Assembly (NCBI GenBank): GCA_002685965.1
Contig: NYZE01000053.1
Coordinates: 1 to 53,916 of the forward strand
Origin: Planctomycetota bacterium
GTDB taxonomy: Bacteria; Planctomycetota; UBA1135; GCA-002748355
Direction of reading: 5' to 3'
DNA length: 53,916 nucleotides
The notes below the pieces were generated by a model that ran no database searches, was not told the DNA's origin, and saw only the letters and a program-made list of their open reading frames with translations. Shown piece by piece: positions 26,449 to 35,441 of this stretch. How positions within the stretch are numbered: the stretch's first letter is position 1; each line of letters starts with the position of its first letter. A program made the translations under genes and the position numbers.

Positions 26449-28749
26449 ATGACGATGACGACCCCCCTCCAACTCACCCTCGACCAACTCGAGGCCGACT
26501 ACGGCAACATCGACAAGGTTCGCCTGTTCATCGATCAGTTCATCGACATCATGCTCAACCATCGGCAGAGCGGCCATCCAGGCGGCTCGCGGTCGAAGGC
26601 GCACATGATGGCGGCGCTGATGACGACCGGCGCGATGCGTTGGGATGTTCGTGACCCGACCAAGGCGCTCGCGGATCGTTTCGTGCTCGTTGCCGGACAC
26701 ACGACACCGTTGCTCTACGGAGCGCTCGCGGTCGTCAATCAGGCGATGGCGCTGCGTCACGAGTGGACGGGCGACGCGCGCTTCGCCGTCAAGGGTGGTC
26801 CTGAGCGGATCCTGATGCCGCCGGACTTGCTGACGTTCCGCAGCCACGGTGGGCTTGCCGGGCACGCGGAGTTCGAGGGCAAGTCGCTGTTGGTCAAGTT
26901 CAACACCGGGCCATCCGGCCACGGCGCGCCGGCGGCAGTCGGTGAGGCGCTGGCGCTCAAGCACGCCGGGTGTGGCGACGTCAGGGTGTTTGCGATGGAG
27001 GGGGAGGGCGGTCACTCGGCTGGCTGCCACCACGAGTCGAAGAACAGCGCCTACGGGCTGGGGTTGAGCAACCTCGTCTACCTGATGGACTGGAACGACG
27101 CTGGCATCGACGTCAACGCCTACAGCTCGGTCGTGCACGGCGCGCCTGAGGATTGGTTCCGTCCGTATGGGTTCCGCGTCAGCGGCACGGAGCAGGGCAG
27201 CGACATGGCGAGCATCGTGCCGGCGCTGTGGGATGCTGCTTGCGGTGACAATCCCGAGGGGCGGCCGAGTGTTTGCTGGTTCAAGACGGTGAAGGGGCGC
27301 GGCTACGTCGTCACCGGGTACAAGTCGCACGGCGCGGCGCACAAGCGCAACCACGAGAACTTCTGGACCTGTCGGCAGGAGTTCATGGACACCTACGGTG
27401 CGGAGTTCGCGGGGCACGGCGACGGCGACCCGGGAATGCCGGCCGCGAGCGAGCAGGCGGCGAGCCACCTGAGGACGGTGAACGACGCAATGGCGGCTGA
27501 CCGCGAGTTCGTCGAGTGGCTGACCGATCGCCTCGTGGCCATCGGCGACAGCGTTCCCGAGCGCGTGGGCGGGCAGCGCGTGGACCCGACGGTCGACTTG
27601 CTGCGCGACGATGCGACGTTCACCGACTACGAGAACTACCCGGCCGAGTTGTTCGCGGCGCCGGGGAGCAAGCAGCCGAACCGCAAGGCGCTCGAGTTGC
27701 TGGGGGCGTTCTGGAACTCCTACGCGCTGGAGAAGCACGGTCGGCCGCTCGTGCTCGCGATGGCCGCCGACCTCGCGGAATCGACCAACATCGCCGGCTT
27801 CATGAAGGACTTCGGAGGGCGCAAGGGCACCGGATGGTACGAGCGCGCCTCGAACACGATCGGCGCACTCCTGCCGCAGCAGATCACAGAGTTCACGAAC
27901 GCCGGGATCTGCGCCGGGCTCGGGACGGTCAACTTCGCCGACGACCCCGAGAACAAGTTCTGCGGCTATGTCGGTGCGTGTGCGACCTACGGCTCGTTCT
28001 CGTATCTGAAGTACGGCATGTTTCGGCTCTTCTCGCAGCTGGCGCAGGATTGCGACATCAAGACCGGGCGCGTCCTGTGGATCGCGGGCCACTCCGGCCC
28101 CGAGACTGCCGAGGACGCACGCACGCACTTCGGGATCTTCTCTCCCGGCGTAACGCAGCTGTTCCCGGATGGACACGTGATCAACCTGCATCCGTGGGAG
28201 CACAACGAAGTCGCACCGATGCTCGGGGCTGCCTTCGCTACCGACGTGCCCGTCATTGCCCTGCACCTGACGCGACCGCCGGTCGAGATCCCGGATCGCG
28301 ATGTGCTCGGGATGGCGTCACACTTCGATGCGGCCAAGGGCGCCTACGTGCTGCGGCAGTTCGATGACCGTGAGCGAGCTGGCGTGGTGCTGTGCCAGGG
28401 CACGAGCGTCGTCGCCAACATCGTCAAAATCTTGCCGTGGCTTGCCTCCGACGGCCCCAACGTCAAGATCGTCTGTTGCACGTCGCGCGAGTTGTTCGTG
28501 CGCCAGAGCCAGGAGTATCAAGACGGCGTCCTGCCCGAAGCCGAGTGGCACGATTCGATGCTCTGTGCCACGCAGGGCCGCCGCGTCTGCCGCGACTGGA
28601 TCCCCGACCGCCGCCTTGAGCAGTGGGCCCTGACGCCGGACTTCGACGACGCCTGGCGCACCGGCGGCTCCGTCGACGAGATCGTCGCCGAAGCCCACCT
28701 CGACCCCGACAGCCTCAAGGCCGGCATTTCCCGCTACGCCGCCCGCTAG
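26449..28749 (+). CDS. Transketolase-family enzyme
   Basis: 767 aa; HRQSGHPGGSRSKAHMM, EGGHSAGCHHESKNSA, GLSNLVYLMDWNDAGID, FKTVKGRGYVVTGYKSHG, RTHFGIFSPGVTQLFPDGHVINLHPWEHNEVAP. Confidence 0.85.
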   Translation: MTMTTPLQLTLDQLEADYGNIDKVRLFIDQFIDIMLNHRQSGHPGGSRSKAHMMAALMTTGAMRWDVRDPTKALADRFVLVAGHTTPLLYGALAVVNQAMALRHEWTGDARFAVKGGPERILMPPDLLTFRSHGGLAGHAEFEGKSLLVKFNTGPSGHGAPAAVGEALALKHAGCGDVRVFAMEGEGGHSAGCHHESKNSAYGLGLSNLVYLMDWNDAGIDVNAYSSVVHGAPEDWFRPYGFRVSGTEQGSDMASIVPALWDAACGDNPEGRPSVCWFKTVKGRGYVVTGYKSHGAAHKRNHENFWTCRQEFMDTYGAEFAGHGDGDPGMPAASEQAASHLRTVNDAMAADREFVEWLTDRLVAIGDSVPERVGGQRVDPTVDLLRDDATFTDYENYPAELFAAPGSKQPNRKALELLGAFWNSYALEKHGRPLVLAMAADLAESTNIAGFMKDFGGRKGTGWYERASNTIGALLPQQITEFTNAGICAGLGTVNFADDPENKFCGYVGACATYGSFSYLKYGMFRLFSQLAQDCDIKTGRVLWIAGHSGPETAEDARTHFGIFSPGVTQLFPDGHVINLHPWEHNEVAPMLGAAFATDVPVIALHLTRPPVEIPDRDVLGMASHFDAAKGAYVLRQFDDRERAGVVLCQGTSVVANIVKILPWLASDGPNVKIVCCTSRELFVRQSQEYQDGVLPEAEWHDSMLCATQGRRVCRDWIPDRRLEQWALTPDFDDAWRTGGSVDEIVAEAHLDPDSLKAGISRYAAR

Positions 28750-28835
28750 CCAGGTTTGACTGAAGGCGGGGGCAGACCTCCCCGTCCAATCAACTTGAAC
28801 GCTTCACCGTGCAAGGTGGTTAGACTCCGGGCCTT

Positions 28836-30404
28836 ATGACGGAGCAACGCGCCCAGTGGAAGTCCAAGATGGGCTTCATCCTGGCGGCATCGGGGTCGGC
28901 GATCGGGCTCGGGAACATCGTCGTCTTCTCGGGGAACGCTTACAAGTTTGGCGGCGGTGCGTTCTACCTGCCCTACTTCGTTGCGCTCTTCCTGATCGGG
29001 ATCCCCGTGATGATCATGGAGTTCGGGCTCGGCGGGATGACCCGCAAGAGCTTCCCGATCGCGATGCGGCAGGCCGGTGGCCGCGCCGGCGAGTGGGTCG
29101 GTTGGTTCGCGATCCTGAACGCGGGGATCATCTCGATCTGGTACGTCACGCTGCTTGCGTGGGTCGTCGGGATGGGGCTCGGCGCGATGACCAACAAGGT
29201 CTTCGTCGATACTGTGACCGTGGATTGGGTCGGCGGTACCGGTGCGCCGATGCAGGGCCCGCAGGGCTACTTCTTCCAGATGATCGCGGGCTGGCTGCCG
29301 GTCGTGTGCGTCATTGTCGTGTGGGCACTCAACGTGATCATCACGTGGCGCGGCACGCAGACGATCGAGAAGGCCGTCAAGGTGTTCGTGCCCCTGATGT
29401 GGGTCGCGATGATCCTGCTCGTCGTGCAAGGCCTGTTCTTCCTCGACGGCGGCTTCGATGGAGGGAAGGTCCTGTTCACGCCACACAAAGAAGCGCTCGG
29501 GCAGCTCTCGGTCTGGCAGGGATCAGTCAGCCAGATCCTGTTCACGCTGTCGCTTGGCTTCGGTGTCATGACGGCGTACGCGAGCTACCTGCCCAAGAAG
29601 TCGGACATGACGCACAACGCGGTCACGACGAGCCTCTTGAACTGCGGCTTCGAGTGGATCGCTGGCGCTGCGATCTTCTCGATACTGTTCGTCTACGCGA
29701 TCGAGCCCAAGGCATCGACGCTGGCGATGATGTACTTCACCGTGCCTTGGGGCATCAAGGCCCTGCCGGTCAACCACCAGGTCTTCGGCACTGCGTTTTT
29801 CTTGTTGCTGCTGGTCGCCGGTCTCACCTCGAGCATCTCGCTCGTCGAAGCCGTCGTCGCCGCGGCTCGCGACAAGTTCCGTGCGTCGCGCATGAAAGTC
29901 CTCGCGATCGTCTTCGTGATAGGTGTCGTTGGATCGGTGCTGTGCAGCCTGCCGACGATCGTCGACCAGGACCTGAAAGAGACCGGAACGCTCGGCCTGC
30001 TGCTGGTTGATCTCTTTGGCCACTGGTCGTTCGACACCGGCTTGATCATCGTCGCGATTCTCGAGTGCATCGTGATCGGCTGGGTGATGGGGGTCGACAA
30101 GATCCGGGCCTACGTCAACGACAACAGTCGCTTCAACCTGGGCCTTTGGTTCAACGCACTCATCAAGTGGGTTATTCCAGGGTCGTTGTCGTACATCCTG
30201 ATCTACAACTTCGTCGAGTACGACGCCAAGAAGGGTGCGCTCTACGGCTCAACCTATGCGGCCAAGTTCGGCCTGCCCGAAGGCCCGCTCGCGTCGATCG
30301 TCGCGGCGTTGCCGATCATCGCGCTCGTGGTCTGGGTCGTCGGCACTGCCGGCGTCGCGCTGTGGCTTACCCGGTCCAAGGGCGCCGAGGAGGAAACGGC
30401 ATGA
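28836..30404 (+). CDS. Sodium-dependent transporter, SNF/NSS family
   Basis: GFILAASGSAIGLGNIVVF (TM1 signature), 11-12 TM segments. Confidence 0.93.
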   Translation: MTEQRAQWKSKMGFILAASGSAIGLGNIVVFSGNAYKFGGGAFYLPYFVALFLIGIPVMIMEFGLGGMTRKSFPIAMRQAGGRAGEWVGWFAILNAGIISIWYVTLLAWVVGMGLGAMTNKVFVDTVTVDWVGGTGAPMQGPQGYFFQMIAGWLPVVCVIVVWALNVIITWRGTQTIEKAVKVFVPLMWVAMILLVVQGLFFLDGGFDGGKVLFTPHKEALGQLSVWQGSVSQILFTLSLGFGVMTAYASYLPKKSDMTHNAVTTSLLNCGFEWIAGAAIFSILFVYAIEPKASTLAMMYFTVPWGIKALPVNHQVFGTAFFLLLLVAGLTSSISLVEAVVAAARDKFRASRMKVLAIVFVIGVVGSVLCSLPTIVDQDLKETGTLGLLLVDLFGHWSFDTGLIIVAILECIVIGWVMGVDKIRAYVNDNSRFNLGLWFNALIKWVIPGSLSYILIYNFVEYDAKKGALYGSTYAAKFGLPEGPLASIVAALPIIALVVWVVGTAGVALWLTRSKGAEEETA

Positions 30405-30835
30405 GGCTAGCGCTCGCGACTCTCCTGTTGTGCGGAGCGCTGTCGGCGCAAACGCGCACTCTCCATATCGAAGGCTACGTCGCGGGCAAGCCGTATCTCG
30501 TGGTGAACAAAGAGACGACGATCGTGGCGAGGGCCGGCAGCATGAAGTCCCTCACTGTCACCTACCGTCCCGGCAGCGAGGTGGAAGAGAAAGAGACCGT
30601 CAAGGTCACGGGGGGCATCGCAATGTGGAAGCCCAAGTCCGCCGGTCTCGCCAAGTTCGACGCGATGATCAAGCCGCCCGATAGTGCCGCCAAACCCGCT
30701 CCATACAGCGAGATCGTGTCGATCCGATTCGACAGCGCCGTCAGCTTGGGCCTGATCGTCATGCTGTTCGCCGGGTTGATCCTGTTCGGCGGCGCCTACG
30801 TTTCCGTTCGCGCCTTGCTGCGCGAGGAAACCTAG
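30401..30835 (+). CDS. Small exported protein with C-terminal TM, possible transporter partner
   Basis: 144 aa; signal peptide; C-terminal SLGLIVMLFAGLILFGGAYVSVRALLREET; ATGA overlap with NSS gene. Confidence 0.65.
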   Translation: MRLALATLLLCGALSAQTRTLHIEGYVAGKPYLVVNKETTIVARAGSMKSLTVTYRPGSEVEEKETVKVTGGIAMWKPKSAGLAKFDAMIKPPDSAAKPAPYSEIVSIRFDSAVSLGLIVMLFAGLILFGGAYVSVRALLREET

Positions 30836-31947
30836 GCGGGCTGCAGCGTTTCGTACGTCGTATCGCGGAGCACCGGCTCGAAGCCCGCGCTCTCGATCAA
30901 GTGCACCAACTCGTCGCGGGGCAGCAGCATTGGTGCGGTTGTCCCGGCGTCGTGCGTGATGCGCTCCTCGGTCACGGTGCCGTCGAGGTCGTTGGCGCCG
31001 AAGCTCTGCGCGGTCTGCGCCAGACGCGGCGTCATCATGACCCAGTAGGCCTTGACGTTCTGGAAGTTGTCGAGCATGAGCCGGCCGACCGCGATGTTGC
31101 GCATGTCGTTCCAGCCCGTTGTCACGTCCCCGTACTTCTGTAGCCGCGTGTTGTAAGGCCAGAAGGCGAGCGGGATGAAGGTCATGAAGTTGCCGGTTTC
31201 GTCCTGCAGCTCGCGCAGCTTGACCAGGTGCTCGACGCGCTCGGGCACTTTCTCGACGTGACCGTAGAGAAGCGTCGCGTTCATCTTGAAGCCGTTCTGC
31301 TGGACCTTGCGCGCGGTGGCCAGCCAGTCGTTCGGCCCGATCTTGTCCATGAACACGGCACGCCACACGCGATCCGACAGCACCTCGGCGCCACCGCCCG
31401 GGCACGAACCGAGCCCCGCCTCGCGCAGGTCGGCGAAGACCTCGACTTCGCTCTTGCCCGAGATCTTCAGCATGTGGTCGATCTCGACCATCGTGAACGC
31501 CTTGACGTGCACGTCGGGCTTGCCGCGCTTGGCTGCGCGAACGATGTCGAGGTAGTAGTCGTAGCCCATGTCGGGGTGGATGCCGGCGACCATGTGCACC
31601 TCGCCGAGGTCGGTGCCGCGGAACCCCTTCAACCGCGCCTCGATGTCGTCGGGTGTCATCAAGTAGGCGCGCTCTTCACCGGGCTTGGCGGCGAAGGCGC
31701 AGAACCTGCACGAGTACATGCAGATGTTCGTGTAGTCGATGTGCAGGTTGATGTTGAAGAACGTCGTGCGTCCGTGCTTGGCGAGCCGCACGCGGTGCGC
31801 CAGCGCGCCGACCGCAGAGAGGCTAGGGTGCTCGTAGAGCTTCACCCCGTCGTCGAAGGACAGTCGCTCGCCGGCGTCGACCTTGCGCCGGATCTCGCCA
31901 AGCCCGACAGCGTCGATGAGTCGATCGTCTGGAGAGAAATCGATCAT
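30832..31947 (-). CDS. mqnE: Aminofutalosine synthase MqnE (radical SAM)
   Basis: NLHIDYTNICMYSCRFCAFAAKPGEERAYLMT; GLGSCPGGGAEVLSDRV. Confidence 0.9.
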   Translation of the reverse strand: MIDFSPDDRLIDAVGLGEIRRKVDAGERLSFDDGVKLYEHPSLSAVGALAHRVRLAKHGRTTFFNINLHIDYTNICMYSCRFCAFAAKPGEERAYLMTPDDIEARLKGFRGTDLGEVHMVAGIHPDMGYDYYLDIVRAAKRGKPDVHVKAFTMVEIDHMLKISGKSEVEVFADLREAGLGSCPGGGAEVLSDRVWRAVFMDKIGPNDWLATARKVQQNGFKMNATLLYGHVEKVPERVEHLVKLRELQDETGNFMTFIPLAFWPYNTRLQKYGDVTTGWNDMRNIAVGRLMLDNFQNVKAYWVMMTPRLAQTAQSFGANDLDGTVTEERITHDAGTTAPMLLPRDELVHLIESAGFEPVLRDTTYETLQPA

Positions 31948-33035
31948 GCCGGCACCGGCTCGAGCAGCTCATACAGCATGTTGCGCCGCCTCGGCGTGAA
32001 GCCAGCGTCCACGATATGGCGCTCGATCTGATCGATCGAAGTCATGTTGTCACAGCCGGCCGAGCTGACAACGTTCTCCTCGAGCATCGCCGAGCCAAAG
32101 TCATTGGCGCCGATCCCGACGCCGACCTGGCACACCTTGACGCCCTGCGTGACCCACGAGCTCTGCACGTTCTCGAAGTTATCGAGGTAGATGCGCGAAA
32201 ACGCGAGCATGCGTAAGTACTCGTGCGACGTCGCTTTTTTGTTGGTCTGCAGCCATTCGTCGGCCATCGGCGTGTGATCGGGCTGGAAGGTCCACGGGAT
32301 GAACGCCGTGAAGACCCCGCACTCGTCCTGGAGCTGACGCAGGCGTTCGAGGTGCTCGATACGCTCGGGCAGGGTTTCGACGTGCCCGAACATCATCGTC
32401 GCGGTCGTGCGCAGCCCGAGCTCGCATGCATCACGCATGACATCGAGCCACTCGTCAGTCGTCGCCTTCTTGCGCGCGATCACGTCGCGCACGCGGTCGA
32501 CGAGGATCTCGGCGCCGCCGCCCGGGATCGAATCGAGCCCGGCGTCCATCAGCTCTTGGATGACCCACTTGACCGGCTGCTTGTCGATATGCGACAGGTG
32601 CACGATCTCGGGCGGACTCATGCCGTGGATCCACAGCCATGGGTAGTGCTCCTTGAGGTCGCGGAACAGCTCCGCGAACCACGCCGTCTTGAGCTCGTGG
32701 TGGTGCCCACCCTGCAGCAGCACCTGGACGCCACCCGCGTCGCGCAGTTCGTCGATCTTCTTGTAGATCACCTCGCGTGGCAGCACGTAGGCCTCACTGT
32801 CACCCGGCCGCCGGTAGAAAGCGCAAAATGTGCAGTCGGTGATGCACACGTTCGTCGGGTTGACGTTGCGATCGATGATGTAGGTGACGACGCCGTCGTC
32901 GTGAAAGCGCCGCCGCACCGCGTCCCCGAGCATGCCCAGAGTCGTCAGCTCCGCCTCCTGGTAGAGAGTCAGGCCTTCGTCGAAGGTGAGTCGTTCACCG
33001 TCGAGGACCTTGTTGATCGTGCGCTCGAGACTCAT
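31944..33035 (-). CDS. mqnC: Cyclic dehypoxanthine futalosine synthase MqnC (radical SAM)
   Basis: VNPTNVCITDCTFCAFYRRPGDSEAYVL; LLQGGHHHELKTAWFAELFRDLKEHYPWLWIHGMSPPEI; LDSIPGGGAEILVDRV. Confidence 0.9.
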   Translation of the reverse strand: MSLERTINKVLDGERLTFDEGLTLYQEAELTTLGMLGDAVRRRFHDDGVVTYIIDRNVNPTNVCITDCTFCAFYRRPGDSEAYVLPREVIYKKIDELRDAGGVQVLLQGGHHHELKTAWFAELFRDLKEHYPWLWIHGMSPPEIVHLSHIDKQPVKWVIQELMDAGLDSIPGGGAEILVDRVRDVIARKKATTDEWLDVMRDACELGLRTTATMMFGHVETLPERIEHLERLRQLQDECGVFTAFIPWTFQPDHTPMADEWLQTNKKATSHEYLRMLAFSRIYLDNFENVQSSWVTQGVKVCQVGVGIGANDFGSAMLEENVVSSAGCDNMTSIDQIERHIVDAGFTPRRRNMLYELLEPVPA

Positions 33036-33088
33036 CGGCGGGGGAGAGTAGCCTGCGAAACCGACCCCCACAAGGCGCCCCGCGGGCG

Positions 33089-34414
33089 CTAGGCCCGCTT
33101 GCGGATCAACAGCCACACCGGCAGGCCGGCGCAGAGGATGCCGAGGCCGATCAGCGCGTTCTGCCGGTTGTCGGCGTCGAACAACCTGTGCGTGTCGACG
33201 AACAGGACCGCCGCGATGAACACCGCAGGAGTGAGCGGATAGCCGAGGCATCGATGCGGACGCGGCGTGTCCGGTCGACTGCGTCGTAGCCGGTAGACCG
33301 CCGCGACGGTCAGCCCGTAGAAGATCAACGCGACGAACACGACGAAGTCGGTCAGGTCGCGGAACTCCTTCATCACGTAGATCAGGACGATCGCCCAGGC
33401 CGCCTGCGCCCAGATCGCGACGATCGGCGTCTGCCACCTGGTGTGAATGTGAGTCAGACTCTTGGGCGCCAACCCGTCCCTGGCCACGGTGGACAGACCG
33501 CGCGCCGACGAGAGCATGTTGGGGTTCGCGGCGCCGAACACCGACAGGCAGACCATCGCCGACAGGATCATCATCCCTGTGCCGCCGAAGATGCGGCCGA
33601 CGGCCGCAGCGGGCACTTCGATCTCCTTTGTCATGCCACGCATCTCGCCGACTGGTACGAGCGAGAAATAGGCACCGTTCACGACAAGGTAGAGCGCGAT
33701 CAGGATCAGGAGGCCGAAGATCAGGCCTAGCGGGAGGTCACGCGTTGGCCGTTTCAACTCGGCGGCGCTGAACGGTAGCTGGTGCCAACCCTCGTAGGCC
33801 CAGAAGATCGCGACACTCGCCGCGACCAGCCCGCTGAGCGCGAACGCCGGAGCCGGCGCGCTCGTCACCGTCTCCGGAGCACTCGAGAGGAGAGCGCCGA
33901 CGACGATCATGAGCAAGGAGCCGATCTTGGCGAACGTCGTGACGTTCTGCAGCAGTGCACCCCATCTGACGCCGACGCTGTTGACTGCCGCGAGCAAGAG
34001 GATCATCCCTGCTGCGCAGCCCAAGGCGGCGGGTTTGCCCAGTTTGACCGCGAGCAGCGACTCCACTCCCATCGTGAACGCGACGCCGAGCGCCGACATC
34101 GTTCCCGTGTTGATCACGAGGAAGTAGCACCACGCGAACAGGAACGCGATCGGTTGTCCCCACGCCTCGCGCAGGAAGGTGTACTGACCCCCGGCACCGG
34201 GCATCATCGCCCCGAGTTCGGCGTAGGCGAGGGCGCCGCACAGGCAAACGAGTCCGAGACTGATCCACAGTGCGTAGATCGACCAAGGCCCGGGCATGCT
34301 TTGTGCTACATCGAGCGGCTTGTAGAAGATGCCTGAACCGATCACCGAGCCGACGGTAATCATGATCGCGCTGGTGAGGCCGAGGCTCTTGCGCAGCGGT
34401 ACCGAGTCGCTCAT
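33089..34414 (-). CDS. APC-family amino acid permease
   Basis: LGLTSAIMITVGSVIGSGIFYKPLDVA; AYAELGAMMPGAGGQYTFLREAWG. Confidence 0.9.
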   Translation of the reverse strand: MSDSVPLRKSLGLTSAIMITVGSVIGSGIFYKPLDVAQSMPGPWSIYALWISLGLVCLCGALAYAELGAMMPGAGGQYTFLREAWGQPIAFLFAWCYFLVINTGTMSALGVAFTMGVESLLAVKLGKPAALGCAAGMILLLAAVNSVGVRWGALLQNVTTFAKIGSLLMIVVGALLSSAPETVTSAPAPAFALSGLVAASVAIFWAYEGWHQLPFSAAELKRPTRDLPLGLIFGLLILIALYLVVNGAYFSLVPVGEMRGMTKEIEVPAAAVGRIFGGTGMMILSAMVCLSVFGAANPNMLSSARGLSTVARDGLAPKSLTHIHTRWQTPIVAIWAQAAWAIVLIYVMKEFRDLTDFVVFVALIFYGLTVAAVYRLRRSRPDTPRPHRCLGYPLTPAVFIAAVLFVDTHRLFDADNRQNALIGLGILCAGLPVWLLIRKRA

Positions 34415-34476
34415 GGGCGGGCGGACTATAGGGTCCCTGGGTGTTCTCCGCGTAGCGCCTGTGGTCAGATAGGCCT

Positions 34477-35430
34477 ATGCGCCTCCTCCCCCTCGCTCTG
34501 CTGGTAGCCTTGGCGCCCACGCTCGGTGCCCAGCGAACCGTGGCTTCACGGCCCGTCCAGTCGAAGCTTGCTCAGTCGCGGCCAGCCGTGCCGAAGGCGC
34601 TGCAGCGCGTTGCCGTGATCGGTGCGAGCCTGAGCGACGGCTTTGGCGCCACGCCCCTGTCGCGGCTGCTCAACAAGGCCATCGCGGGCAAGGCCGGTCG
34701 CCAGCCGGTGGCGCGCCTGGCCAGTTCGATGTTCTTTGCGCGACCCCTCGTGGGCGGCCGTCAGCAGATCGACCGCGCCATCAAACGTGAGGCGACGCTG
34801 GTCGTGGGTGCCGACTACCTGTTCTGGTACGCCTACGGTTTCCCGGGGGGCATTCGTCAACGTGCCGGCAAGGCGGTCGAGTTGCGGACGACGGACCGCG
34901 CCGGGCGTGATCTGGCGATCCGCGGCTGGCAGCTGGCGCAGGGACTCGCCGAGCTCGAGCGGCTCGACGTGCGCGTCGTGATCGGCGACCTTCCGGACAT
35001 GACCGGCGCCCATCCGATGATGCTCAAGCCCGCACAGATTCCGAGTCGCGCAACGCTGGACAAGCTCAACGAGCGCATCCGTGCGTGGGCCGCGCCTCGC
35101 AAGAACGTGCTGCTACTGCCGATGGCGGAATGGATGACCCAGCTGCGTGCAGGGAAGCTGTCGCTTCCGAACCGCAAGGGGGGCGGTGAGCCGATACGTC
35201 TTTCTGCTGAGAAGATGATGTCGTGGGATCGGCTGCATCCGACCAAGTTGGGCACGGTCGTGTTCTGTAGCCTGCTGGTCGACAAGCTGCGCTCCTGGGT
35301 CGGGCAGCCGATCGCGGATTCGCTCCACTTCGACACATGGCGCATCCTTGATGACTCGGCCCTCGCGACCGAACTCGAGGAGCCATCCAAGAGGCTATCG
35401 ACCCGGCCAGCCAGGAAGTCGCGCAAGTAG
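34477..35430 (+). CDS. Secreted SGNH/GDSL-like hydrolase
   Basis: Signal peptide; RVAVIGASLSDGFGATPLSRLLN; late WDRLHPTKLGTVVF. Confidence 0.65.
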   Translation: MRLLPLALLVALAPTLGAQRTVASRPVQSKLAQSRPAVPKALQRVAVIGASLSDGFGATPLSRLLNKAIAGKAGRQPVARLASSMFFARPLVGGRQQIDRAIKREATLVVGADYLFWYAYGFPGGIRQRAGKAVELRTTDRAGRDLAIRGWQLAQGLAELERLDVRVVIGDLPDMTGAHPMMLKPAQIPSRATLDKLNERIRAWAAPRKNVLLLPMAEWMTQLRAGKLSLPNRKGGGEPIRLSAEKMMSWDRLHPTKLGTVVFCSLLVDKLRSWVGQPIADSLHFDTWRILDDSALATELEEPSKRLSTRPARKSRK

Positions 35431-35441
35431 CGTCGCCGAAC

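Noticed and set aside
26158-28266. 702-aa minus-strand ORF
   Set aside because: Antisense to the clear transketolase and rbfA genes; Arg/His/Val/Asp-rich shadow ORF typical of high-GC antisense frames.
28750-28835. CGGGG...CCCCG hairpin as terminator
   Set aside because: Short stem, no U-tract; too weak to call.
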